Of a stretch of DNA of 64,000 bases, positions 41,412-50,075 are shown piece by piece; position 1 is the first letter of the stretch, and the number at the start of each line of letters is the position of its first letter. Location of the stretch: NCBI GenBank assembly GCA_016791425.1, contig JAEUMQ010000017.1, forward strand, positions 278,045 through 342,044. The letters are read 5' to 3'. The notes beneath the pieces were generated by a model. That model had not been told where the DNA came from, did not search any database, and was given only the letters and a program-made list of their open reading frames with translations. The position numbers and the translations under genes were made by a program. The DNA comes from Hyphomonadaceae bacterium. GTDB taxonomy: Bacteria > Pseudomonadota > Alphaproteobacteria > Caulobacterales > Aquidulcibacteraceae.

Positions 41412-42905
41412 ATGGCGCAGGTTTTCCTCTCTTATGCGAGCGAAGATCGCGACAGGGTCCGTCCGCTGGCCGAAGCCCTTGCGGCAAAAGGCTTTTCCGT
41501 CTGGTGGGACCGCTCGATCGCGGCCGGCGACGATTTCAGCGCCGTGATTCAGCGCGAGCTCGCCGCCGCCAAGGCGGTGATCGTGGTCTGGACCAATGTC
41601 TCGGCCCAGAGCGCCTGGGTGCGCGATGAGGCCGGCCGCGCCCGCGACGACGGGCGCCTGGTGCCGGTCATGCTCGACCGCATCCAGATCCCGCTCGGCT
41701 TTGGCGCCTTCCAGGCGGAGGATTTCTCCCGCTGGAACGGGGCCGCCAACGCCGCACAGATGCAGCTCCTGGAAGAGGCGGTGAAGGCCAAGCTCGAAGG
41801 CCGCAGCGTCGATGGCGCAGCGATCGCCGCCAAGCGCAAGCGCCTCGCCAGCCGCATCCGCGTTGTCTCGATCTTGACCGCGACGGCGGCCGTCGTCGGC
41901 ATCGGCGCGACCGTCTACAATACCTTCATCCGCCCGCAGCCCACCGTCGTCACCGACCAGCGCCAGGACAACATGGCCGAGGTCCTGCGCCTGGTGCGGG
42001 AGGGCAAGCTCACCGGCGACCAGGCCGCCGAGATCATCGCGCAGCTGGAGAACCAGACCTTCGCGCAGACCGCCTCGCTCGAAACCTCGACGCCGAGCGT
42101 GCCGCCGCCGGCTTCGTCCGCGCCAGGCGCCCAGGGCGAGACGCCCCCGGACGCGACGCTCTCCGCCCCCTCAGATCCCAATGCGCCGGCCGCCACGCAA
42201 GGCCAGCAGCAGGTCGCGACCGAAGCGGTCTCCACCGCCGAGTTCGAGGAGGCGGCGCGTTCCACCTTCCGCTCGGGCCTTGCCGAGCTTCTGGCCTCGC
42301 CCGACGCGACGGTGCGCGAGGCTGCCGTGAAGCTCTCCGATCCCGCGACGCGCGAAGAGGCGTTCGACACGCTCTGGAACTATGCCGGCGCCAATCCCGG
42401 CGAACAGCAGGCGCTCATCTACCGGGTTTGCGCCGCGGTCGCTCAGGCCGTGGATTCTCCGCGCGCGGAGCAATTCGTCGCCCGCGCCACCCAGGAGAAC
42501 GCCTCCAACCCGAACGTCTGGCGGATGTATTCGTTCAACCTGCGCCGCCAGAACCGCACCCAGGAAGCGGGCGCCGCCGGCCTGGTGAGCCAGGGGCTTG
42601 AGGCCCAGGAGCGCGGCGACAGCGCCGTCGCCGAACAGCGCCTGGAGCGCGCGCTGCCGCAGCTGCGCACCGCGAACGAGCGCACCGCGGTTGAGGGCCA
42701 GCTCAGCCGCATCAGTCCGAACCGCCGGTTCCAGCGCCCGTCCGCGTCGCAAGGGACGAGCGACGCTCCGGCCACGGAGCAAACCGACGGCCCCCAGAAC
42801 GGAGCCGCGCAGACCGACGAGCAGAAACAGCGCCCGCGGATCATCCGCCGCGATCGCGCCGTCGCCGCGCCGCAGACGACGACCACCGAGAAGAGCGGGC
42901 AATAG
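41412..42905 (+). CDS. Membrane-anchored TIR-domain protein
   Basis: A 497-residue protein. Residues 1-125 form a TIR domain: QVFLSYASEDRDRVRPLAEAL, the BB-loop WWDRSIAAGDDF (31-42) and SAWVRDEAGRA, where Glu73 matches the catalytic Glu of NAD-cleaving TIR domains. A single transmembrane helix (151-171) follows a basic stretch. Residues about 220-290 are low-complexity Ala/Pro/Ser; 290-430 are helical repeats resembling TPRs; the tail is disordered. With the TIR inside and repeats outside, it could sense envelope changes. I see no partner gene of a defence system on either side. Confidence 0.85.
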   Translation: MAQVFLSYASEDRDRVRPLAEALAAKGFSVWWDRSIAAGDDFSAVIQRELAAAKAVIVVWTNVSAQSAWVRDEAGRARDDGRLVPVMLDRIQIPLGFGAFQAEDFSRWNGAANAAQMQLLEEAVKAKLEGRSVDGAAIAAKRKRLASRIRVVSILTATAAVVGIGATVYNTFIRPQPTVVTDQRQDNMAEVLRLVREGKLTGDQAAEIIAQLENQTFAQTASLETSTPSVPPPASSAPGAQGETPPDATLSAPSDPNAPAATQGQQQVATEAVSTAEFEEAARSTFRSGLAELLASPDATVREAAVKLSDPATREEAFDTLWNYAGANPGEQQALIYRVCAAVAQAVDSPRAEQFVARATQENASNPNVWRMYSFNLRRQNRTQEAGAAGLVSQGLEAQERGDSAVAEQRLERALPQLRTANERTAVEGQLSRISPNRRFQRPSASQGTSDAPATEQTDGPQNGAAQTDEQKQRPRIIRRDRAVAAPQTTTTEKSGQ

Positions 42906-43026
42906 CCGGTTCGAAATTCAGCTGAGGGCGGGCGTTTCCATGCGCGCCATTGTACGCCCGCTTGCGCTCGGTCGGATGAGCGTTGATTTATCCCCCTAAT
43001 TTGGAGCGCTTTCTGGAAGGTCGCGC

Positions 43027-43596
43027 ATGCGCATCATCGCAGGCAGGTTCAAGGGCAGAGCCCTTGCGGCGCCGAGCGGACGCAACACCCGTCCGACCGG
43101 CGCCCGCGCCCGCGAGGCGATCTTCAACGTGCTCGAGCACGCCGAGTTTTCCCCCGGATTGGAGGGGCGGCGGGCCCTCGATCTCTTCGCCGGCGCCGGC
43201 GCCATGGGGCTTGAGGCGCTGTCGCGCGGCGCCGCCTTCGCGCTCTTCGTGGACACCGACGCCGACGCGCGCGGCGCGATCCGCACCAATGTCGAGGCGC
43301 TCGGGCTGTTCGGCGTCGCGCGCATCCACCGCCGCGACGCGACCGACCTCGGCAGGAAGCCCGCGGGTGTGGGCGCGCCGTTCGATCTGGCCTTCCTCGA
43401 TCCGCCCTATCATTCGGGCCTCGGCGCGGTCGCGCTCAAGAAGCTCGTCGAAGGCGAATGGCTGGCCGAAGACGCGCTGATCGTGTTCGAATGCGCCGAG
43501 GATGAAACGCCTTCGTTTGAAGGCTTCCGCGTCCTCGATGAGCGCGCGTATGGCGCAGCGAAGGTCATATTCTTGCGAATGGCGAATGGCGAATAG
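43027..43596 (+). CDS. rsmD: 16S rRNA (guanine(966)-N2)-methyltransferase
   Basis: A 189-residue SAM-dependent methyltransferase. MRIIAGRFKGRALAAP opening, TRPTGARAREAIFNVLEH, the SAM site ALDLFAGAGAMGLEALSRGA and catalytic LAFLDPPYHSGLG identify RsmD. It modifies the 30S subunit. The last codons (MANGE) are written by the heptamer repeat that follows, so the natural C-terminus has been altered. GGAAGG precedes the start. Confidence 0.95.
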   Translation: MRIIAGRFKGRALAAPSGRNTRPTGARAREAIFNVLEHAEFSPGLEGRRALDLFAGAGAMGLEALSRGAAFALFVDTDADARGAIRTNVEALGLFGVARIHRRDATDLGRKPAGVGAPFDLAFLDPPYHSGLGAVALKKLVEGEWLAEDALIVFECAEDETPSFEGFRVLDERAYGAAKVIFLRMANGE

Positions 43597-43656
43597 CGAA
43601 TAGGGCCGCCGCGCGCGGGTTGGAACGCTCGCTACTCGCTATTGGCCACTCGTTAC
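43575..43656. repeat. Heptamer repeat joining the ends of rsmD and the peroxidase gene
   Basis: GCGAATG-GCGAATG-GCGAATA-GCGAATA (43575-43602) and, inverted, CGCTACT-CGCTATT-GGCCACT-CGTTACT (43629-43656) form a loose inverted repeat of 7-base units. Both stop codons lie inside it: rsmD TAG at 43594-43596 and the peroxidase TAA at 43655-43653. Confidence 0.7.
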
Positions 43657-44198
43657 TCAGCCAGGGCCTTGTCGATGGCGCAGATCACTTCGCGCGCCAT
43701 CGGCGAGGTCTGCGAGGAGAAGCTCTCGACCAGCTGGCCGTCCTTGCCGATCAGGTACTTGTGGAAGTTCCAGCGCGGCAGCGCCTCTTCGCCCAGCTCA
43801 CCGGCGATCCACTGATAGAAGGGATGGCGCCGCTCCCGCGCGATGATGTCGAGCTTGCCGGTCATCGGGAAGCTGACCTTGTAGCGCGTGTCGCAGAACG
43901 TCGCGATCTCGGCTTCCTCGCCGGGCTCCTGGCCGCCGAACTCGTTGCACGGCGCGCCGATGATCACGAGGCCGTCATTCTTCCTGGTCTGGTAGAGCTG
44001 TTCCAGCTCGCGATATTGGGGCGTGAGCCCGCACGCGCTCGCCACATTGACGACGAGCACGGCCTTGCCGGCAAAGTCCGAAAGCGGAAGGTCGCCTTCT
44101 GCGTCAAGCTTTTCGCTCCCGAGCTTGCGGAAGCTGATCTGGTGCGCGTCCGTCACAAGGGGCCGCCTGCGCTGTCTGGTTTGCTGGAGAACGTTCAT
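43653..44198 (-). CDS. Glutathione peroxidase family thiol peroxidase
   Basis: A 181-residue protein. Catalytic Cys in VVNVASACGLTPQYRELEQLY, Gln/Trp partners in PCNEFGGQEPG and WNFHKYLIGKDGQ. Bacterial members with Cys rather than selenocysteine mostly use thioredoxin to reduce peroxides. A second Cys (ATFCDTRYKV) probably is the resolving one. The N-terminus is about 20 residues longer than BtuE; a later start is possible. It ends within the heptamer repeat. Confidence 0.92.
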   Translation of the reverse strand: MNVLQQTRQRRRPLVTDAHQISFRKLGSEKLDAEGDLPLSDFAGKAVLVVNVASACGLTPQYRELEQLYQTRKNDGLVIIGAPCNEFGGQEPGEEAEIATFCDTRYKVSFPMTGKLDIIARERRHPFYQWIAGELGEEALPRWNFHKYLIGKDGQLVESFSSQTSPMAREVICAIDKALAE

Positions 44199-44394
44199 TA
44201 ACCGTACCGGGCTCGCGGCTCAACCGTGGCCATATTGGCGCCGAAGCGTTGGTTTTGTGTGTGGAGCCCGTTTTATGGGTTCCTTGAGCCCGCCTGATGC
44301 GTATTTGCCGGACGTACCTGCAAGGCAGGCCCCAGCCGCTTGTGAAAGCTTGCTTGAGCCCCAGCTCTTGTGGAACGCCTAGCCAGGGCAGTGG

Positions 44395-45561
44395 ATGACG
44401 CGAATGGCCGCAGGGGCGGCGAATATTGGGACCGCGAGCTTCGATCTCCTCGAGGAGGGGGCGAGGCCGGTCCTGGCGCTCAAGGGGGATTGGACGTTGG
44501 AAAACGTCTCGTCCCTCGATGCGCCCCTGCGTGTGCTGGCCGAGCGGATCGGGCCGGGCGCGGCGGTGGACGTCGCCGGGCTCGGACGGATGGATGTCGC
44601 GGGCGCCTATCTGGTCGATCGCACCATCCGCGGCGGCGCGGCCGCCGGCAACCTGGACGCGCCGATCGCGCTGCGCGGCGCTCATGACGCGGCCGAGCGC
44701 CTGCTCAATGTCGCGCGCGCCTCTGTGCAGCCGTGCCCTGAGGGCCCGAGGGTCGAGCATGGGCTGATGGCGCTGGTGGAGCGCGCCGGCCGCGGCATGC
44801 ACCTCTTCTGGCAGGAGGCGATCCTCAATCTCTCCTTTTTTGGCCAGACCCTGGCGGCCGTGGCGCGCGTGCTCGTCCGACCCGACCGGATCCGCTGGGT
44901 GTCGGTGGTCAACGTGATGGAGCTGGCGGGCCTCAACGCGCTGCCGATCATCATGACGCTGAACTTCTTCGTCGGCCTCGTCGTCGCGTTCATCGGCGCG
45001 CGCACGCTGCAGGATTTCGGCGCCACGGTGTTCACCGTGGAGCTGGTTGGCGTCTCGGTCTTCCGGGAGTTCGCCTGCGTGATCACAGCAGTGCTTCTGG
45101 CCGGCCGCACCGACAGCGCCTTCACCGCCGAGATCGGCTCGATGAAGATGCGCCAGGAGATCGACGCGATGCGCGTCATGGGCCTCGATCCGATGGAGGC
45201 CCTGGTCGCGCCGCGCGTGATCGCGATGCTGGTGATGACGCCGCTTCTGACCTTCGCCGCGGTGATGGCCGGGCTCTATGGCGGCCTGGCGGCCTGCTGG
45301 TCCTATCTCGACGTCAGCCCGGCGATGTTCTTCAGCCGCATCCGCGAAAACGTTCCGGCCCAGCACTTCTGGGTCGGCATGATGAAGACGCCTGCCTTCG
45401 CGCTGGTGCTCGCCGTGATCGGCTGCCGGCACGGGCTCTCCGTGGGCGGCGACGTCGGCTCGCTGGGCAAGCGGGTGACGACCTCGGTCGTGCAGGCGAT
45501 CTTCGTCGTCATCCTGCTCGACGCGCTCTTCGCGATCTGGTTCCTGGAGATGGACCTGTGA
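44395..45561 (+). CDS. mlaE: MlaE-type ABC permease with N-terminal STAS domain
   Basis: A 388-residue inner-membrane protein. Residues about 15-110 form a STAS-like domain (PVLALKGDWTLENVSSLD, AVDVAGLGRMDVAGAYLVDR), fused to an MlaE permease with five or six helices: LAGLNALPIIMTLNFFVGLVVAFIGA, then GRTDSAFTAEIGSMKMRQEIDAMRVMGLDPM, the permease signature. It is the first gene of the operon mlaE-mlaF-mlaD-auxiliary lipoprotein, which moves phospholipids across the envelope to keep outer-membrane asymmetry. In gammaproteobacteria the STAS partner MlaB is a separate protein. Confidence 0.93.
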   Translation: MTRMAAGAANIGTASFDLLEEGARPVLALKGDWTLENVSSLDAPLRVLAERIGPGAAVDVAGLGRMDVAGAYLVDRTIRGGAAAGNLDAPIALRGAHDAAERLLNVARASVQPCPEGPRVEHGLMALVERAGRGMHLFWQEAILNLSFFGQTLAAVARVLVRPDRIRWVSVVNVMELAGLNALPIIMTLNFFVGLVVAFIGARTLQDFGATVFTVELVGVSVFREFACVITAVLLAGRTDSAFTAEIGSMKMRQEIDAMRVMGLDPMEALVAPRVIAMLVMTPLLTFAAVMAGLYGGLAACWSYLDVSPAMFFSRIRENVPAQHFWVGMMKTPAFALVLAVIGCRHGLSVGGDVGSLGKRVTTSVVQAIFVVILLDALFAIWFLEMDL

Positions 45562-46328
45562 GCGATGACGCCGCCATCAGGGTGCGCGGTCTGGTGACCC
45601 GCTTCGGCGACAATGTCGTCCATGACGGGCTCGATCTCGATGTCCGCAGGGGCGAGGTTCTGTGCGTGATCGGACCGTCCGGCTGCGGAAAGTCCGTTCT
45701 GCTGCGCCAGATCGTGGGTCTGGAGCACCCCACCTCCGGCCGCATCGAGGTGTTCGGCGATCCCGTCGCCCAGGGCTTCGACCACGCGCGGCGGATGGGC
45801 GTGATGTTTCAGGACGGCGCGCTCTTCTCCAAGCTGACCCTGAAGGAGAACGTCGAGGTCCCGTTCAAGGAGCACATCCGGCTCTCTCCGGAGCTCATGT
45901 CGGAGCTGGCGGGGCTGAAGCTGGTGATGGCCGGCCTCGATGCGAGCACGCATCATCTGAAGCCGGCCGAGATCTCCGGCGGCATGCGCAAGCGCGCCGC
46001 GCTCGCCCGCGCGCTGGCGCTCGATCCCGAGCTGCTCTTCCTCGACGAGCCGACCGCCGGCCTCGATCCGGTGACCGCCGCGAAGTTCGACGAGATGCTG
46101 CGCGACCTCGCCGACGCGCTCGGACTCACGGTCTTTCTCGTCACCCACGATCTCGATACGCTGCACGAGGTCGCTGACCGCGTCGCGGTGCTGCATGGCG
46201 GCAACGTGGCCGCGATCGGCACGCTTGAAGAGGTGCAGGCGAGCGACAATCCTTGGATCAAGGATTATTTCCGAGGGCCGCGCGGACGCGCCGCCGATCG
46301 AGCGCATGAAGGCGCGGGAGCGAGGTAG
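45558..46328 (+). CDS. mlaF: MlaF-type ABC ATPase
   Basis: A 256-residue ATP-binding protein. Walker A GPSGCGKS, signature SGGMRKRAALARALALDPELLFLDEP (here GGM rather than GGQ, as typical of Mla ATPases) and H-loop VTHDLD. It powers the MlaE permease. The GTG start overlaps the mlaE stop by four bases. Some late residues (EGAGAR) are extended relative to E. coli MlaF. Confidence 0.95.
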   Translation: MSDDAAIRVRGLVTRFGDNVVHDGLDLDVRRGEVLCVIGPSGCGKSVLLRQIVGLEHPTSGRIEVFGDPVAQGFDHARRMGVMFQDGALFSKLTLKENVEVPFKEHIRLSPELMSELAGLKLVMAGLDASTHHLKPAEISGGMRKRAALARALALDPELLFLDEPTAGLDPVTAAKFDEMLRDLADALGLTVFLVTHDLDTLHEVADRVAVLHGGNVAAIGTLEEVQASDNPWIKDYFRGPRGRAADRAHEGAGAR

Positions 46329-46329
46329 G

Positions 46330-47190
46330 ATGGAGACGCGCGCGAACTTCGTGCTTCTGGGCGCGGTGGCGATCGCCGGCGCCGCGCTGCTGATGATCTT
46401 CGCGGCCTGGCTTGTCGGCTCCGAATGGCGCGGCGGCTACAACGCCTATGACGTTGTGTTCCAGGGCCCGATCCGCGGGCTCTCCGAAGGCGGCGAAGTG
46501 CGCTTCAACGGCATCAAGGTCGGCGAGGTGCGCGATCTGCGCCTGGACGAGGAGGACGCCAGCCGCGTCATCGCGCGCATCCAGGTGAGCGCCGCCACGC
46601 CCGTGCGGGCCGACAGCGTCGCGCGCCTGGAGGCGGTGGGGCTGACCGGCGTCACGCTCATCCAATTGTCTTCCGGCACGAGCACGAAAGCGTTGCTGCG
46701 CCCGCGCCTCGGCTCGCCGCTGCCGCGCATCGTCGCGGTCCCTGGCACGGTGGAGAGCCTGCTGAGCGAGGAGAACGCCGGGCGCATCAACGAGCTCCTC
46801 GGCAATCTGGAGACGATCAGCGCCGAGCTCGCGAAAGAGGATTCCGTGGTCTCCCAGTCCGCCGTCGCCGCGCGCGATCTGGCCGCGGCCGCCCGCGCGA
46901 TCACCGAGCTCTCCCTGCAGGCGCGGCAGGATCTCGCCGGCGTCTCCTCGCGCACCGCCGCGATGCTGGATTCCACCAAGCTTGCGGTCGATCGCGCCAA
47001 TGTCGCGATGGCGCAGCTTGAAAGCGCCGCCGAGACCGCCTCAAGCGAGACGCTCCCTGAGATCACCGATGCCGCGCGCGAGCTGAGGCGCCTGTCGCGC
47101 ACGCTGGAGAGTTTGTCCGCCGATATCGAGAGCGATCCCGTCGGGTTCGTCAATCGCTCGCGACGCCCGACCGTGGAGGTTCCGCCATGA
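46330..47190 (+). CDS. mlaD: MlaD-type MCE-domain lipid carrier protein
   Basis: A 286-residue protein with an N-terminal membrane anchor (about residues 8-30) and one MCE domain: YDVVFQGPIRGLSEGGEVRFNGIKVGEVRDL and ARLEAVGLTGVTLIQLSSGT. A long C-terminal part (about 150-280) is helical and predicted to be coiled coil. MCE proteins form hexameric tubes for phospholipid passage; here the long C-terminus could extend across the periplasm. It starts one base after mlaF. Confidence 0.92.
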   Translation: METRANFVLLGAVAIAGAALLMIFAAWLVGSEWRGGYNAYDVVFQGPIRGLSEGGEVRFNGIKVGEVRDLRLDEEDASRVIARIQVSAATPVRADSVARLEAVGLTGVTLIQLSSGTSTKALLRPRLGSPLPRIVAVPGTVESLLSEENAGRINELLGNLETISAELAKEDSVVSQSAVAARDLAAAARAITELSLQARQDLAGVSSRTAAMLDSTKLAVDRANVAMAQLESAAETASSETLPEITDAARELRRLSRTLESLSADIESDPVGFVNRSRRPTVEVPP

Positions 47191-47876
47191 GCGGCTTGAA
47201 AGTCCTTTCCGCCGCCCTGGCGGCCTTGTTGCTTGCCGGTTGCGTGAAGTTGTTGCCCGATCCGGCCGAGCCGCCGCGCCTCTACGCGCTGGAGGCGGGG
47301 CCGGTCGAGCGCGCGCCGGGCGAGCATGTCGCGGCCGTGGCGGGCGTGGCCGAGCCGGAAGGCCCCCAGGCGCTCCTGGGCGATTCCATCGTCTGGCGCA
47401 GCGACGGCGTCATCGCCTTCATGGCGAACGCCGCCTGGCCCGGACGCGCCGCGGACCTCCTGCAATCGATGCTCGCCGAGACGATCACGCGCCAGGGCCT
47501 GCTCGACGCCGGCGTATCGAGCCGCGGGGCCGGCGTGCGCGCCGATGTCGAGGTGCGCTGGGACCTGACGGCCTTCGACGTGAACGAGGCGGACGGCGCG
47601 CTCGAAGCGCGCTTCATCGCGCAGGTGCGCATCATCTCCACGCGCGACCGCAAGCTTCTCAAGGCCGAGATCGTGGAGGAGCGTGAAGCGATCGCCGACC
47701 GCAGCGGACGCCTGGCTGCGAACGCGCTTGCGCGCGCAGCCCAGAGAGGCTGCGCGCGCATCGCTTTGATGACTGCCGAGGCCGCCCGAAGCGCCCACCA
47801 GGCCGCCCAGGCCGCAAGCGCGGCTCAGGCGACCGTAGCGGGTGATCAGCCGAGCGCCGCGTCCACGAGGAGGTAG
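47187..47876 (+). CDS. ABC-transport auxiliary lipoprotein of the Mla operon
   Basis: A 229-residue lipoprotein: signal with lipobox LLAGC (Cys near 19), followed by a domain similar to the PqiC/ABC-type transport auxiliary family: RLYALEAGPVERAPGEHVAAV, SDGVIAFMANAAWPGRAADLLQSML and RADVEVRWDLTAFDVN. ATG overlaps the mlaD stop (ATGA). It probably docks the MCE tube to the outer membrane. Its last 31 bases overlap the tail of the convergent coiled-coil gene. Confidence 0.85.
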   Translation: MSGLKVLSAALAALLLAGCVKLLPDPAEPPRLYALEAGPVERAPGEHVAAVAGVAEPEGPQALLGDSIVWRSDGVIAFMANAAWPGRAADLLQSMLAETITRQGLLDAGVSSRGAGVRADVEVRWDLTAFDVNEADGALEARFIAQVRIISTRDRKLLKAEIVEEREAIADRSGRLAANALARAAQRGCARIALMTAEAARSAHQAAQAASAAQATVAGDQPSAASTRR

Positions 47877-49720
47877 GCGCGGATCGTGTCGCCGCGGCCG
47901 GCCTTCGCGAGGTCCGGACGGGCGCGGAACGCGGCGGCCAGATCGCGGGACTCCTGATCGCGGCGGACATAGCGGGCGATCCGCGTCGTCGCGATCGGGG
48001 CCGCATCGAGCACCGCGCGGCGGCGGGCCGCCGAGCCTTGGCGCGAGGCCGTGGCGATCGCGTCGAGGTCCTTCGTCGTCAGCGTCTCTTCCAGCAGCAC
48101 GCCGGCGTCCGCGATGAGGCCGCAGATGCGCTCCACCATCGAGCTTTCCGGCTGACGGGCGGGCTCTTGGCGCGGCTTTTCTTCCGCACGCGGAGCTTCG
48201 TCGTTGGCCGGCTTGCCCATCAGGCCGCCGTTCCAGCCCGACACGCCCTTTTGCGAGGAGCGGACGGTGCGCGAGCGGGCGCCGGCGGAAGCCGCGACCT
48301 TGGTCTCGACCGTGTGCGCCGCTTCCACGACCTTCTCGCCCGAGCCGTCGCGCTTGCGCATGACGGTGGCCGTGCCGGCGAGGGCGGACAGGCGCTTCTC
48401 GATCGAAGCCGCGTGCTTGTCGGCGGCCGCTTGGGCTTCTTCTGAAGCTTCGCGGGCGGCGTCGGCGGCGGCCTTCAGCGTGGCGAGCGTGCCGGCGGCA
48501 GCCTCTTGGAAGGCGTGCGTTTCGGCGCGGATGAGCTCGGCGGCGCGCTTCGCGTCATGGATGGCGCGTTGCGTCGTGTCGCGGACCGCGTTCGCCGTGA
48601 CGTTGGCGGCGTGGACGGCCGTTTCGGTGGACTTGCGCGCTGCATCCGTGAGCTTGGTCGCTTCGACCAGCGAGTCGAGCGCTCCGCCGACGGTCTCGTC
48701 GAGACGGCCGCTGGCTTCCACCGCGTTTGCGGCCGCATCGTTGAGCTGGCGGGTGCGATCGGCGACCGAGGAGGTCGAGTCCGACAGCGTCTCCAGGTGC
48801 GAACGCAGCGTGTCCTGCGCATCGCCGAGCTCGCTCTTCACGAGCTTGGACGTTTCGCGCATCAGGCGGACCTGACGCGAGACGTTCTGCGCCATGATCT
48901 CGGTTTGGCCCTTGAGCTCTTCGTTGAGATCGACGAACGCGGCGCGCTCGCGCGACATCGTCTCCAGGAAGACGCTCGCGCCATCGACGGCGGTCGAGAT
49001 CGTCTTGGAGAAGGCTTGCGCCTGGCGGGCGGTCTGCCCTTCGAGCGATTCAAGCCGCGTGCGGGCTTCGTCGAGCGCGGCGTTGAGGCGCTCGATCTCG
49101 CTGCGCACCGAATGCGTGAGGTTGTGCGCTTGCGTTTCCTCGTCGGTCGGCAGCACCGCTTCGCGCGCGATCTTGGTGAGCGCGTAGGCGAGCTTGCCGG
49201 CGCGGGCGGCTTCACCGACGGCGGCGGCGCCGAGCCAGATAAGGATGGTGGGGCCGAGCGCGAGGGCAAGCAGGCCCGCTTGCAGCGCGGGATGCAGGTT
49301 CGCGAGCTGGTCGATGCCGTAGAACTGCACCGGCACGCCGATCGCGGCGGCGAGCCAGCCGATGGCGGCGAGGCAGCCGGCGAAAGAAGTCCAGGAGAAG
49401 CCGGTGCGGATCTCGTGGCTGGCCTGTTGGGCCTGCACGGGCTGCTCGGTCTTGGTCTCGACCGGGGCGGCCTCTTCCATGACCGGCGTTTCCACCGGCG
49501 CGGCGATGTCCAGGTCGCCGAAGCCGAAATCGTCGCGCGTCTCATCGCGTGCGGGCGACTTGGCCGCTTCCAGCAGCGCGTCGGATTCTTCCGAACGGCG
49601 CGTTTCGATCGGTTCTTCCAGCAGGAAGTCCGTATCCAGATGAATATCGACGCCCTCGGTGTCGAGCAGGGAAAGATCCAGCTCGTCCTCGCGCCGCTTG
49701 TCGTCCTCGGTGTACAACAT
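47846..49720 (-). CDS. Membrane-anchored coiled-coil protein, paralogue 1
   Basis: A 624-residue protein of unknown function. Residues 1-110 are acidic and disordered; two transmembrane helices follow at about 112-135 and 145-168 (SWTSFAGCLAAIGWLAAAIG, ALQAGLLALALGPTILIWLG). Residues about 200-470 are a long Ala/Glu-rich coiled coil. After a variable segment, a C-terminal domain of about 90 residues (GVLLEETLTTKDLDAIATASRQG ... DTIRAYLLVDAALG) is shared with the next gene. The start MLYTEDDK is preceded by no clear ribosome site; upstream codons look noncoding. Cell-pole proteins such as TipN share the two-helix plus coiled-coil plan, but homology cannot be judged. Confidence 0.7.
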   Translation of the reverse strand: MLYTEDDKRREDELDLSLLDTEGVDIHLDTDFLLEEPIETRRSEESDALLEAAKSPARDETRDDFGFGDLDIAAPVETPVMEEAAPVETKTEQPVQAQQASHEIRTGFSWTSFAGCLAAIGWLAAAIGVPVQFYGIDQLANLHPALQAGLLALALGPTILIWLGAAAVGEAARAGKLAYALTKIAREAVLPTDEETQAHNLTHSVRSEIERLNAALDEARTRLESLEGQTARQAQAFSKTISTAVDGASVFLETMSRERAAFVDLNEELKGQTEIMAQNVSRQVRLMRETSKLVKSELGDAQDTLRSHLETLSDSTSSVADRTRQLNDAAANAVEASGRLDETVGGALDSLVEATKLTDAARKSTETAVHAANVTANAVRDTTQRAIHDAKRAAELIRAETHAFQEAAAGTLATLKAAADAAREASEEAQAAADKHAASIEKRLSALAGTATVMRKRDGSGEKVVEAAHTVETKVAASAGARSRTVRSSQKGVSGWNGGLMGKPANDEAPRAEEKPRQEPARQPESSMVERICGLIADAGVLLEETLTTKDLDAIATASRQGSAARRRAVLDAAPIATTRIARYVRRDQESRDLAAAFRARPDLAKAGRGDTIRAYLLVDAALG

Positions 49721-50075
49721 CGGTCTGCTCCAAAAACAATACGGCGCGCGGGGAAGCCGCGCCGAGGGTTCTCGAAACAAGCGAGTGCAACGCCCGTGCC
49801 GCGGGAAATTTACTCTGTCGTTGGGGAATTGCGCCGGATTGGGGCGTTCGCTCTTGGCGCACGCGCGTGGAGCGTACCCCGCGCCGTGCACGAAATGCGC
49901 CCCCCTCTCCCCCGCGAGGAGGAGAGGGCCGGGTGAGGGGATGCATTAACGTTCCAAATATGAACGTAGACGGAAAATTAACACATCAAGAAAGCATTGA
50001 GGATGCAGAGGTCGGTGCGGCGCCCCGCCCGAAACTCTCCCCCTCGTGGGGGAGAGGGAGGCCCCGGCGTGTCGC
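49721..50075. repeat. Intergenic region with two half-copies of palindromic elements
   Basis: 355 bases between the paralogous coiled-coil genes. CCCCCCTCTCCCCCGCGAGG onward (49900-49941) and AACTCTCCCCCTCGTGGGGG onward (50032-50073) are single-arm relatives of the type A element, both with C-rich/G-rich hairpins. Between them, an AT-rich stretch (49943-50000) includes CATTAACG and AAATTAACAC, a probable promoter zone for the gene on the minus strand. No gene seen. Confidence 0.55.

Noticed and set aside
41412..42905. TIR gene as part of a Thoeris, CBASS or other defence island
   Set aside because: Neighbouring genes are a small secreted protein, an esterase, mutL and rsmD; no sensor, cyclase or nuclease partner is present.
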